NCBI GenBank assembly: GCA_037384885.1
Contig: JARRNO010000035.1
Span: forward strand, 1 to 12,751
DNA from: JARRNO01 sp037384885
GTDB taxonomy: Bacteria; Acidobacteriota; UBA4820; DSQY01
Length of the DNA: 12,751 nucleotides
Reading direction: 5' to 3'
Shown here: positions 1 through 7,511 of the stretch, piece after piece
Layout: every line of letters starts with the position of its first letter
Numbering within the stretch: position 1 is the stretch's first letter
The notes under the pieces: generated by a model
The model's input: the letters and a program-made list of their open reading frames with translations, nothing else
Databases searched by the model: none
Told to the model about the DNA's origin: nothing
Translations under genes and position numbers: made by a program

Positions 1-353
1 TCCTGCCGCTTCTCGTGCTGCAGCTCGGACTCGCCATGGGACTGGGAACATTCCTCGGAACGATCAACGTCTTCTTCCGGGACGTGGGGCATTCCCTGGA
101 GGTGATCCTGCAGTTCTGGTTCTGGCTCACGCCCATCGTCTATCCGGCCGCTGCGGTCCCTGAACGGCTGAGATTCCTGCTCACAATCAACCCGCTTTAC
201 GCCGTTTTCAAGGGATACCAGGACATCGTCCTGACCCATGCATGGCCCGATTGGAGCTCTTTGTGGCCGCTTGCCATCCTGACGCTGGTCTGCCTCGTGT
301 TGGGATATACCGGCTTCCGCCGCCTGTCCGGCGAAATGGTGGACCAGCTATGA
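1..353 (+). CDS. wzm: ABC-2 type polysaccharide export permease, C-terminal part (Wzm-like), 5' end outside window
   Basis: This is the last 116 residues of a membrane permease. The frame is open from base 3 to the TGA at 351-353 and the start lies upstream of the window. The visible part holds the sequence INVFFRDV followed by a hydrophobic run with FWFWLTPIVYP, then NPLYAVFKGYQDI and a final membrane segment before a short polar tail. This order is typical of the C-terminal half of ABC-2 permeases that export O-antigen, capsule or teichoic acid. Such proteins form the membrane channel that moves a lipid-linked glycan across the inner membrane, powered by the ATPase encoded next. The stop overlaps the start of that ATPase gene (ATGA, 350-353), as expected for a Wzm/Wzt pair. 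The polysaccharide type cannot be told from this fragment. Confidence 0.9.
   Translation, partial: LPLLVLQLGLAMGLGTFLGTINVFFRDVGHSLEVILQFWFWLTPIVYPAAAVPERLRFLLTINPLYAVFKGYQDIVLTHAWPDWSSLWPLAILTLVCLVLGYTGFRRLSGEMVDQL
338..343 (+). promoter_or_regulatory. Weak ribosome binding site for the Wzt-like gene
   Basis: GGTGGA lies six bases before the ATG at 350. It supports that ATG over the in-frame upstream start at 242, which would lie deep inside the permease gene. The match to the anti-Shine-Dalgarno is imperfect, so coupling to permease translation through the ATGA overlap probably matters more. Confidence 0.45.
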
Positions 354-1630
354 CCCCGGTCCTGAAAGCGGCGAACCTCGGAAAGATGTACAAGCGCTAC
401 CGCCACCCGTCTCACCGCCTGCTTGAATGGCTGACCGCAGACCGCGTTGTGCGCCATCAAGCCCGGTGGGTTCTGCGGCATCTGGACATCGAAGCCGAAG
501 CGGGCGAATGCGTGGGCGTCATCGGGCAGAACGGGTCGGGTAAATCCACGCTCCTGAAGATCCTGGCGGGCGTCACCCAGCCTTCAGAGGGGGCCTACGA
601 AATCAAGGGCAGGACTTCGGCCCTGCTGGAGCTGGGACTCGGCTTTCACCCGGACTTCACGGGGCGCCAGAACGCCCGCATGGCCGCCCGCCTCATGGGG
701 TTGAGCCCGGCCGAGATCGAGGCGTCGCTTCCGGAAGTGGAAGCCTTCGCCGAGATCGGCGACTATTTCGATCAACCCGTCAGGACGTATTCCTCCGGCA
801 TGCACGTCCGCCTCGCCTTCAGTTCGGCCACGGCCGTCCGGCCCGAGGTGCTCATCGTAGACGAGGCGCTCGCCGTTGGCGACATCTATTTCCAGCACAA
901 GTGCTTCGACCGGCTGAGGCGGTTCAAAAAAGCGGGGACGACGATCCTCTTCGTTTCCCACGATCCGGGTTCGGTCAAGTCCCTGTGCGATCGCGCCGTT
1001 CTCCTGGACCGGGGAGAGACACAGGCCGCCGGTCCGGCCGACGAGGTCCTTGAGCACTACAACGCCCTCATCGCCAAAAAGGAAGCCGGCCAAGCCATTC
1101 TGAAGATCGAGAACGAACAGGGGCGTCCCACCACGCGGTCGGGAAGCCAGGAGATCCGAATCGAAGAGATCCAGCTTCTCGACGGCGATACGCATCCCGC
1201 CCGGGCCTTTCTTTCGGGAGAAACAGCCGCGATCCGGGTCCGAATCCGGGCCCGCAAGGCCCTTCCCTTTCCCACGGTCGGGTTTCTCATCCGGGATGTG
1301 AAGGGAAACGACGTGTTCGGGACCAATACATATCATCTTGGGATATCGGGGCCGGATCTCGCCGAGGGCGAAAGCGCCGCAATCCGGTTCGAGACGCAGC
1401 TCCAGCTCGGTCCGGGCCGCTACACCGTCACCGCCGCCGTACACACCTTGGACACGCACCTTGAATGCAATTACGATTGGTGGGACCGCGTCATCGGCTT
1501 CGAGGTCGTCCCAGCGCCGGGGGCCCAATCCGTGGGGGTCGCGTTGCTACCCGTGTCCGGCTCGTTGATGCTCGACCATCCCCCCGATCGCAGTTTGAAT
1601 GCACCGCCAAAGAATGGAGGCCTCTTTTGA
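350..1630 (+). CDS. wzt: ABC transporter ATPase with C-terminal glycan-binding domain (Wzt-like)
   Basis: This 426-residue protein is the nucleotide-binding subunit of the polysaccharide exporter. All ATPase motifs are present: Walker A GQNGSGKST (59-67), signature YSSGM (147-151), Walker B EVLIVDE (166-172) and the switch histidine in FVSHD (H204). The segment LELGLGFHPDFTGRQN (93-108) is typical of the O-antigen/teichoic acid export subfamily. The ATPase domain ends near residue 245. Residues about 265-390 form a second domain matching the Wzt C-terminal domain. In E. coli O8/O9a this domain binds the modified non-reducing end of the O-antigen and licenses export. A tail of about 36 residues follows. 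The ATG at 350 is chosen because it overlaps the permease stop and gives the usual N-terminus. The C-terminal domain, together with the methyltransferase encoded next, suggests export depends on a terminal modification. That coupling is inferred, not shown. Confidence 0.93.
   Translation: MTPVLKAANLGKMYKRYRHPSHRLLEWLTADRVVRHQARWVLRHLDIEAEAGECVGVIGQNGSGKSTLLKILAGVTQPSEGAYEIKGRTSALLELGLGFHPDFTGRQNARMAARLMGLSPAEIEASLPEVEAFAEIGDYFDQPVRTYSSGMHVRLAFSSATAVRPEVLIVDEALAVGDIYFQHKCFDRLRRFKKAGTTILFVSHDPGSVKSLCDRAVLLDRGETQAAGPADEVLEHYNALIAKKEAGQAILKIENEQGRPTTRSGSQEIRIEEIQLLDGDTHPARAFLSGETAAIRVRIRARKALPFPTVGFLIRDVKGNDVFGTNTYHLGISGPDLAEGESAAIRFETQLQLGPGRYTVTAAVHTLDTHLECNYDWWDRVIGFEVVPAPGAQSVGVALLPVSGSLMLDHPPDRSLNAPPKNGGLF
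1616..1620 (+). promoter_or_regulatory. Ribosome binding site that fixes a TTG start at 1627
   Basis: GGAGG lies six bases upstream of the TTG at 1627-1629. The TTG overlaps the TGA of the upstream gene (1628-1630). The reading frame stays open back to 1465, but no comparable site was noticed for a start inside wzt. This site therefore decides the start of the methyltransferase gene. Confidence 0.8.
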
Positions 1631-3627
1631 ACCAGCTTCCGCCGGGAAAGAGTATAGAGGAACTGCTCGCACGATGGCGGGAAGAGTCCGGCATTCTGGA
1701 GCGGCTGGCCCAAGCGGAAGAAGCCGCCTCAAGTCCAAAGGAAGCCCCCGCTGCGCAGGCACCGGCATCCGGCGTTCACTTGCCGCCTCCCTTGGCCCTC
1801 CAACCCGAAAATATCCCCTCGGCTGGAAATTTCGCTTTACATGATCTGGCGCGCTTTCATGACGAGCGGTTTATTACCGCCTGTTTTCAAGCGATTCTTA
1901 ACAGGCCGCCCGACACCGAAGGGTTTCATTACTATCTTGGTTCGCTCCGGGAAGGCCGCCTGAGCAAAACTGAAATCGTGGCCCGCCTTCGTTACTCGAA
2001 AGAGGGACGCCGGCTGAAGAAGAAAATTCACGGTTTGACCATTCGGATCCCCCTACTCGCGGTTCTTCGAATCCCGGTCCTCGGACAGTTAGCCGCCTGG
2101 GTAACGGCCTTTTTGCGGCCGGGCAAAGTCAAGTCCGATCTGGATCGCTTCCAGGCATACGGTATGTCTCTGTTTACGAGGGTCGAGACTCATCACAACG
2201 CGCTTCTCGAAGAGGTCCGGCGCATAGCAGATGAGAACTCCGCCGCTGAAATCCGGCGTCGTCTCGCAGAGATTGAGCGCGGCGCCGAAGCAGTCTCCCG
2301 GCTGACGGGCATGTTGGGGGAAAATCGGGAAGCGATTGTGACCTTGCAGAAGGGGATGGAAGAGAGAATCCAGTCGCTCAACGAATCGCTTTCCCGGGAT
2401 CTCGAAGGGGCCAGGGAAACCATCGAGCGGGTCCGCCGGGAACATGTTGAAACCCTCGAGCGGGACCGCGATGATTTCTCCCAGGCCGTAGAGGTTCTGG
2501 CCGCACGCCTGAAGGATGAAAGGACACGGTCGGGAAACCGTCTGGATGCCCTCAAAAGGGACCTTGCGGCAGAAAAAGAGCTTATCGCCGCTTCCGTGGA
2601 GACCCTCGGCGCACGGCTTAACGATGGAGAGCAGGCCATGAAGGCGCTTTCCCGGACGGCCGCGACTCGGGAGGAACTGGCGAAAACGGTTGACGGCGTC
2701 AAGGCGGCACTTCTGAAAGAGTTGAACGGCATCACCTCCGATGTCCGCCGTCTCGAACAGGACTGGACCCAGCGGGAAGCGGACGTTATTCGAGACCTGA
2801 AGGATAACCTTGAGCGCCAGCGCAGCGGCGTTTATGCGGACCTTCAAAGGGTAGAGGCGGAATGGCGCGACAAGGGTCTTGCGGCGATTTCCGCTCTGCA
2901 GGAAGAAGTGGCTCTCCAGCGAAAAGCCCTGGAGGGGCCGGCCCTCACGGAAGAATTCTACGAATCCCACCAGGCTGTGTTCCGGGGAGATTTTGAAGGT
3001 GTCAGAAAGCGGCTTTCCATCTATCTGCCTTATATTGAGGAATCGGGCGCCGGAGTCCCGGGCAGGCCCGTTCTCGACATCGGGTGTGGTCGGGGCGAGT
3101 GGCTGTCTCTCCTCCGGGAAAACAGCCTGGAATGCAGCGGCATGGACGCCTCGGAATCTGCTGTCTTACGCTGCAGAGAGCTCGGCGTGGATTGTGAGCG
3201 GGGAAAAGCGCCTGCCTCGCTGGCTTCGCTGCCTTCCAATGCTTTCGGAGCCGTCACTGCTTTTCACCTGATCGAACACCTGGCGCTGTCCCAGCAGATC
3301 GAATTTCTCGAACAGATCCGTCGAATCCTGGCGAAAGACGGCCTCATGATTCTTGAAACCCCGAATCCCTCAAACCTCATTGTCGGAGCCAGCGCTTTCT
3401 ACCTCGACCCCACGCACGTAAGGCCCCTGCCTTCCGCACTGGCTGAGTTTCTAGCCCGTCAAGCCGGTTTCTCAAAGGTGTCGATCCTCGAGGTCAACCC
3501 CTTCCCGGAAGAAGAGCATCTGAAAGGCTCCGCCTCGGGAAGCCGGCTCGACTCCCTTCTTTTTGGGCCGAGGGACTACGCCTTAATCGGCTCGAAGAGC
3601 GGGGGCGGTACCGGAAGGAATACTTGA
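1627..3627 (+). CDS. DUF4214 / long coiled-coil / SAM-dependent methyltransferase protein, candidate glycan cap and length regulator
   Basis: This is a 666-residue multidomain protein. Residues 1-70 are polar with an Ala/Pro-rich linker. Residues about 75-130 match DUF4214 (ACFQAILNRPPDTEGF at 85-100). Residues 138-163 are hydrophobic with prolines (IRIPLLAVLRIPVLGQLAAW, 139-158) and may lie on the membrane. Residues 166-437 hold no proline, are rich in Glu, Arg, Lys, Leu and Ala, and read as long coiled-coil helices. Residues 441-655 are a class I methyltransferase: motif I LDIGCGRGEW (483-492), an acidic D507 after the second strand, FHLIEHL (546-552), ETPNPSN (577-583) and FYLDPTHVRPLP (591-602). 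The start is a TTG with a good ribosome binding site, overlapping the wzt stop. Methyltransferases of this type are common in O-antigen loci. The place next to a Wzt with a glycan-binding domain suggests it methylates the growing chain. By analogy with WbdD, the coiled coil could set chain length. Unlike O9a WbdD, no kinase domain is present. Methylation is well supported; the substrate is unknown. Confidence 0.88.
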   Translation: MNQLPPGKSIEELLARWREESGILERLAQAEEAASSPKEAPAAQAPASGVHLPPPLALQPENIPSAGNFALHDLARFHDERFITACFQAILNRPPDTEGFHYYLGSLREGRLSKTEIVARLRYSKEGRRLKKKIHGLTIRIPLLAVLRIPVLGQLAAWVTAFLRPGKVKSDLDRFQAYGMSLFTRVETHHNALLEEVRRIADENSAAEIRRRLAEIERGAEAVSRLTGMLGENREAIVTLQKGMEERIQSLNESLSRDLEGARETIERVRREHVETLERDRDDFSQAVEVLAARLKDERTRSGNRLDALKRDLAAEKELIAASVETLGARLNDGEQAMKALSRTAATREELAKTVDGVKAALLKELNGITSDVRRLEQDWTQREADVIRDLKDNLERQRSGVYADLQRVEAEWRDKGLAAISALQEEVALQRKALEGPALTEEFYESHQAVFRGDFEGVRKRLSIYLPYIEESGAGVPGRPVLDIGCGRGEWLSLLRENSLECSGMDASESAVLRCRELGVDCERGKAPASLASLPSNAFGAVTAFHLIEHLALSQQIEFLEQIRRILAKDGLMILETPNPSNLIVGASAFYLDPTHVRPLPSALAEFLARQAGFSKVSILEVNPFPEEEHLKGSASGSRLDSLLFGPRDYALIGSKSGGGTGRNT

Positions 3628-3629
3628 GA

Positions 3630-5084
3630 ATGGCGGGTCCGAAGGTTTTCGTCATCGTGCTCAACTGGAACGGTCTTCGTCACCTCGACGAGTGCCTCGG
3701 GAGCCTCTTGGCATCGGACTACCTGGAAATGCACGTCATCATGGTCGACAACGCCTCGGCCGACGGAAGCGCCGACTACGTGAGAGAGAAATTCCCCTCC
3801 GTGATCCTCCTTGTCAACGACAGGAACATGGGGTTCAGCGCCGGCAACAATGTCGGCATCCGGTACGCCCTCGCGCACGAGGCGGATTACGTTGTCCTTC
3901 TCAACAACGATACACGGATCGAGCCCGACTGCATCCGGCGGCTGGTGGAATGCGGAGAAGACCGGCCTGAAGCGGGGGTACTCGGCGGGACCGTCCTCAT
4001 GTATTTTGACCCCGGCGTCGTGAACAGCACGGGAGTCAATTTAAATCTGTGGGGCTACGGTTGGGACCGGGATTTCGGTCGTCCCTACAACCCGGAACGC
4101 AAGACTCCGGAGCGCGTTCTTGGCGTGACGGGGTGCCTCATGGCCATCAAGCGCGATGTTCTGAAGCAGGTCGGCCTGCTCGATGAATCATACTTCGCCT
4201 ATTACGAGGATCTTGATTACTGCCTGCAGGTCTGGAAAGCCACTGTCTACGAGGTCATGACCGTACCCTCGGCCATTGTCTACCACAAGTTTTCGGCTTC
4301 CACTGCACATGCCTCCAAACGCAAGGCCTACCTGCTCATGAAAAACCAGTACCGCCTGATGGTTCTTCATTTCTCAGCGCCCCGCCTCTTTGCGATGGCC
4401 GCCCCCTTCTGTCTTCACCGCTTGGCGCGCCTTTTTCGTGGCAAGGCGGCTGCGCTTCCGGAGGTGACCTACCGCGAACTGGTCATCATGTCCATCTTCC
4501 TCCTCCGTCTTCCCTTCGTGCCGTTCGAGCGTTTCCTGAGGCGCCTGAGACGAAAAGAACGACCGAAGCGATTCCGGTCTCTCCTTACAGGGAAGAAAGG
4601 ATTACCCAATATTCAGCCTTATCTGCCGGATCACGCCACGATCGTCAGCGACGCCGCCGGCCATGGAGTATTGCCGGGGGACATTCCTTCCCGGATCCTA
4701 ATGGGGGTCAACGACAAGATTCTCGGCCCGGGATGGTCCAAGCTGCTGGACGAAATTCCCCAATGCAGGCGGGTCGAAAACTCCGCCGTGTGTTTTCTCC
4801 GCTTCGAACGGGATGCCCGCTTCGTCCAAGTCCATCTTTTTACTCCCCCGCAATCACAGGCGACGAGTCTGGAGCTGGAGGTGGACGGCGAGGCGGTAGG
4901 CCGGCAGCGCCTCGTGATGGGGTGGCATACTTACCACTTCAGCGTTCACGGAAAAGAGGGTGAGGTGGGGAAAGTTCTCCTGAGATTTAACGTCGAGGGG
5001 AAAGGCTTAGCTGACGCAGCGCCGCGGGTCAACGAGATCGGTGTTCTGTCCGCAGGTTCACCCTCGTTGCGGGTAGCCCTATGA
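3630..5084 (+). CDS. GT2-family glycosyltransferase (rhamnosyltransferase-like) with extra C-terminal domain
   Basis: This 484-residue protein adds a sugar from a nucleotide-sugar donor, probably in the cytoplasm at the membrane. Its GT-A fold is clear: VIVLNWNG (8-15), VDNASADGS (39-47), NMGFSAGNNVG (66-76), the metal-binding LNNDTR (91-96), GVTGCLMAIKRD (165-176) and FAYYEDLDYCLQ (189-200), with ED as probable catalytic acids. This pattern is that of WbbL-like rhamnosyltransferases, though the sugar cannot be read from sequence. Residues about 280-310 are hydrophobic then strongly basic (ending RRLRRKERPKR) and may dock on the membrane. Residues about 355-475 are a separate beta-rich domain, with LGPGW, LELEVDG and GWHTYHF motifs, that plain GT2 enzymes lack. 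The ATG at 3630 is preferred, ten bases after AAGGA. A TTG at 3624, overlapping the previous stop, is an alternative that would add two residues. Confidence 0.88.
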   Translation: MAGPKVFVIVLNWNGLRHLDECLGSLLASDYLEMHVIMVDNASADGSADYVREKFPSVILLVNDRNMGFSAGNNVGIRYALAHEADYVVLLNNDTRIEPDCIRRLVECGEDRPEAGVLGGTVLMYFDPGVVNSTGVNLNLWGYGWDRDFGRPYNPERKTPERVLGVTGCLMAIKRDVLKQVGLLDESYFAYYEDLDYCLQVWKATVYEVMTVPSAIVYHKFSASTAHASKRKAYLLMKNQYRLMVLHFSAPRLFAMAAPFCLHRLARLFRGKAAALPEVTYRELVIMSIFLLRLPFVPFERFLRRLRRKERPKRFRSLLTGKKGLPNIQPYLPDHATIVSDAAGHGVLPGDIPSRILMGVNDKILGPGWSKLLDEIPQCRRVENSAVCFLRFERDARFVQVHLFTPPQSQATSLELEVDGEAVGRQRLVMGWHTYHFSVHGKEGEVGKVLLRFNVEGKGLADAAPRVNEIGVLSAGSPSLRVAL

Positions 5085-6358
5085 AAGGTCGAAGAATCCT
5101 CTACGTCTGCCATCGGAGCTGGCCCTATATGGGGGGAGCTGAGCGCCATTTCTGGGAATGGGCCAAGCGGACTTCCGAAGAGGGGAACAAGGTCACGATC
5201 ATGACCACGGATGCTTGGGACATTCAACGCTTCCACGATCCATCCGCCCGCAGAATCGAGCCTCGGTCCGAATACGTTGAAGGCATCCACGTGATCCGCT
5301 TTCCGATAAGATATGCCCCGCGAGCGATCCGGCCGGGGCTCTTTTCCGCTCTGCGAATGATTCCTGGGCGCTGTTTTCCCCATGCATTTGCGCATCCGGA
5401 GATCCTGCTTCCCGGCTACTGGCTCGCCATGGCTCTTGGAAGAAAGCGATACGACCTGGTGCATGCCGGACTCTTTCCCCACCTGTTTCTCATGGCGCCG
5501 GCCATCGCCTACGCCCGGCGGCATCGAATCCCTTTGGCCGCAACCCCGCTGGCTCACCTGGGCGAGCCCTTCCGTCCCCCTGGGAAGCAGCACGATTATT
5601 TGACGGACCGGCACACCTCCTTACTGAAGAAATGTGGACTCGTGACCTGCAACACGGACATCGAGCGCGAGGCCCTGATCGAAAGAGGCGTTCCCCCAAA
5701 TCTGCTTCGTGTCATCGGCCCCGGAATTTCGCCGGAGAAAACGGCCGGCGGAAACGCCGCTCACTTCAGAAAGAAGTTCAAGATTTGCGGACCGATCGTG
5801 CTGCAGATCTCCACGCAAACCCATGATAAGGGCTCTCACCATATTGTTGAGGCCATGAAAGCACTCTGGGCGCGCGGTTCCAACGCCACATTGGTTTTGG
5901 TGGGCCAGTTGCTCAGGGATTTTGAATACTATCTCGCAGGCCAACCCGCCGAAGTCTTTGAGAAAACCTTTGTTCTAAACTATATCGATGAGCAAACAAA
6001 GCTAGATGCACTGGCGGCATGCGATGTATTCGTCATGCCTTCCCGGGCCGACTCCTTCGGCATCGTTTTTTTGGAAGCCTGGCGTTACAAAAAACCTGTG
6101 ATCGGGGCGCTTGCGGGTGGGATTCCGGGAGTCATTACCCACGGCGAAGACGGTCTCCTGGTGCCTTTCGGAGATACGCATATGTTGATAGAAACTCTTC
6201 AAGAGATCCTCCAATGTCCGCCTCTGGGGCGTGCCTTGGGCGAAAACGGCTACCGTAAGCTGGTGAAACAACACACATGGGAAAGGAGCTGCAGCCGTCT
6301 CCAGGAGGAATACGACCGGCTGCTGGAGAGACATGAAGCCGCTTCGAATCGGGATTGA
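5081..6358 (+). CDS. GT4-family glycosyltransferase
   Basis: This 425-residue protein is a retaining GT-B glycosyltransferase. The N-terminal domain has the donor-loop motif YMGGAERH (16-23) after the first strand (ILYVCHRSWP). The C-terminal domain starts near residue 235 (IVLQISTQTHDKG) and carries SRADSFGIVFLEAW (321-334), GGIPGVI and DGLLVPFGD (357-365). In the usual E-x7-E motif of GT4 the first acid is here Asp (D324, with E332). This Asp variant fits a working enzyme. Length is usual for the family. The ATG at 5081 overlaps the stop of the GT2 gene (ATGA), so translation is probably coupled. No strong ribosome binding site is seen. Donor and acceptor sugars are unknown. Its place in the unit suggests it adds a sugar to the same glycan. 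Confidence 0.9.
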   Translation: MKGRRILYVCHRSWPYMGGAERHFWEWAKRTSEEGNKVTIMTTDAWDIQRFHDPSARRIEPRSEYVEGIHVIRFPIRYAPRAIRPGLFSALRMIPGRCFPHAFAHPEILLPGYWLAMALGRKRYDLVHAGLFPHLFLMAPAIAYARRHRIPLAATPLAHLGEPFRPPGKQHDYLTDRHTSLLKKCGLVTCNTDIEREALIERGVPPNLLRVIGPGISPEKTAGGNAAHFRKKFKICGPIVLQISTQTHDKGSHHIVEAMKALWARGSNATLVLVGQLLRDFEYYLAGQPAEVFEKTFVLNYIDEQTKLDALAACDVFVMPSRADSFGIVFLEAWRYKKPVIGALAGGIPGVITHGEDGLLVPFGDTHMLIETLQEILQCPPLGRALGENGYRKLVKQHTWERSCSRLQEEYDRLLERHEAASNRD

Positions 6359-7511
6359 CGTATCTCGCACCGCCCTGGAACTCTCTGGGATAGGACATTA
6401 TGTTCGCAACCTCGTCGAATCCCTATCCCGGGTCAACGATGAGCGGCACTCCTTCGTATTGTATGGCGCTTTCTTTGAGTGTGCTCCAGACCGCTGGAAA
6501 AACGCATATGTGCCGAAAAACAAGGGATTCAAGCTGCACCAGCGGCATCTTCGCGGGGCGATGATCAGAGATCGCTGGAGGCATTTGAAGGCACCGCCGG
6601 ACAAGTTGATCGGAGATGTCGACGTCATCCACAGCACTGCTTTTGTCATGCCCCCGGTGGAAACTGTCCCCAGCGTTGTACACATTCATGACCTCAGCTG
6701 TATCGTGCATCCTGAATATCATGATTTTACAAACATAGATCTTGTCGTCAGGAATATTCTCAAGGCCGCCCGCCAGGCGTCATTGATTCTAACGCTTTCT
6801 GAAAAATCCAAATTTGATATTCTACGATATCTTCATGTCGAAGAAGATTTGGTTCGCGTTGTAGGCGCAGCCGCCTCTTCCCGCTTTTTCAAGAAAGTGA
6901 CGGTGGAGGATCGTTCTAGAATAAGAAAACACTACAATATCAATAACCCCTACTTTCTTTTTGTCAGTTCTCTTGAGCCCAGGAAAAATCCAATACGCCT
7001 GCTGCAAGCCTACAGGCTTTTCCTGGAATCCGTGGGCGAGGACATAGATCTTGTGTTTGCCGGTCCGAAGGGCTGGAAGAATGAAGACGTCCACAGGACG
7101 ATCCACAGTCTTGGGCTTAATGCAAATGTCAAATTTATAGGGTATGTCACAGAAGAGGATCTGCCTGCTTTGTATCAAGAGGCTTTAGCCTTCGTCTATC
7201 CTTCCCTTTATGAAGGCTTTGGAATGCCAATTTTGGAGGCCATGGGTTCCGGGACGCCGGTCATTACTTCCCGAATTCCGCCCTTGACGGAAGTAGCCGG
7301 CGGCGCCGCTCTCCTTGCGGACCCCCTGAACGTTCACGAGTTGGCGGAGGCCATGTGCGCCATGGCTGAATCCGGGCGCCTTCGGGAAGCTCTCATCGAG
7401 AAAGGACGTCGTCGCGCCTCCCAGTTCAATTGGGACGATATCGCCCGCCGCACGCTGTCGGCCTACGAAGAGGCCGCGGAGAGGTGGCCATCCGGCGGGG
7501 ATCGTCATTGA
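6333..7511 (+). CDS. GT4-family glycosyltransferase (mannosyltransferase-like)
   Basis: This 392-residue GT-B enzyme starts IGIDVSRTALELSGIGHYVR (6-25), the N-terminus seen in many O-antigen mannosyl- and rhamnosyltransferases of GT4. VHIHDLS (116-122) is a second family hallmark. The donor domain has FVSSLEPRKNP (210-220), VFAGPKGW (241-248) and VYPSLYEGFGMPILEAMGSG (288-307) with the complete E-x7-E pair E294/E302. It overlaps the previous gene by 26 bases. The ATG at 6333 has GGAG four bases upstream and sits three codons before the first strand, so it is a good start. The middle of the gene (about 6780-6960) falls to roughly 39% GC by hand count while the 3' part is over 60%, a hint of mosaic origin. 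Its motifs closely resemble those of the partial GT4 gene at the right edge. Sugar specificity is not readable. Confidence 0.9.
   Translation: MKPLRIGIDVSRTALELSGIGHYVRNLVESLSRVNDERHSFVLYGAFFECAPDRWKNAYVPKNKGFKLHQRHLRGAMIRDRWRHLKAPPDKLIGDVDVIHSTAFVMPPVETVPSVVHIHDLSCIVHPEYHDFTNIDLVVRNILKAARQASLILTLSEKSKFDILRYLHVEEDLVRVVGAAASSRFFKKVTVEDRSRIRKHYNINNPYFLFVSSLEPRKNPIRLLQAYRLFLESVGEDIDLVFAGPKGWKNEDVHRTIHSLGLNANVKFIGYVTEEDLPALYQEALAFVYPSLYEGFGMPILEAMGSGTPVITSRIPPLTEVAGGAALLADPLNVHELAEAMCAMAESGRLREALIEKGRRRASQFNWDDIARRTLSAYEEAAERWPSGGDRH

Noticed and set aside
242..349. Longer Wzt reading frame beginning at 242
   Set aside because: The extra 36 residues come from out-of-frame permease sequence and match nothing. 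The ATG at 350 gives the standard N-terminus.
584..1528. Long open frame (314 codons) on the - strand inside the Wzt-like gene
   Set aside because: It is antisense to an ATPase with all motifs intact, its translation shows no family features, and long antisense frames are expected in GC-rich coding DNA.
1465..1626. N-terminal extension of the methyltransferase into wzt, from an upstream start at 1465
   Set aside because: It would overlap wzt by over 160 bases, while the TTG at 1627 has an ideal GGAGG and a TTGA overlap.
2089..2970. Open frame of 293 codons on the - strand opposite the coiled-coil region
   Set aside because: The + strand frame encodes the continuous DUF4214/coiled-coil/methyltransferase protein. 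The antisense translation has no recognisable domain.
1900..3000. Exact internal duplication in the coiled coil (VEVLAARLKD at 288-297 versus VETLGARLND at 324-333)
   Set aside because: The 36-residue offset does not carry on before or after these segments. It looks like heptad similarity, not a true tandem repeat.
7430..7507. Upstream TTG start for the membrane protein at 7430
   Set aside because: It lies inside the preceding glycosyltransferase gene and adds a basic, non-hydrophobic stretch. The TTGA overlap at 7508 fits the rest of the unit.
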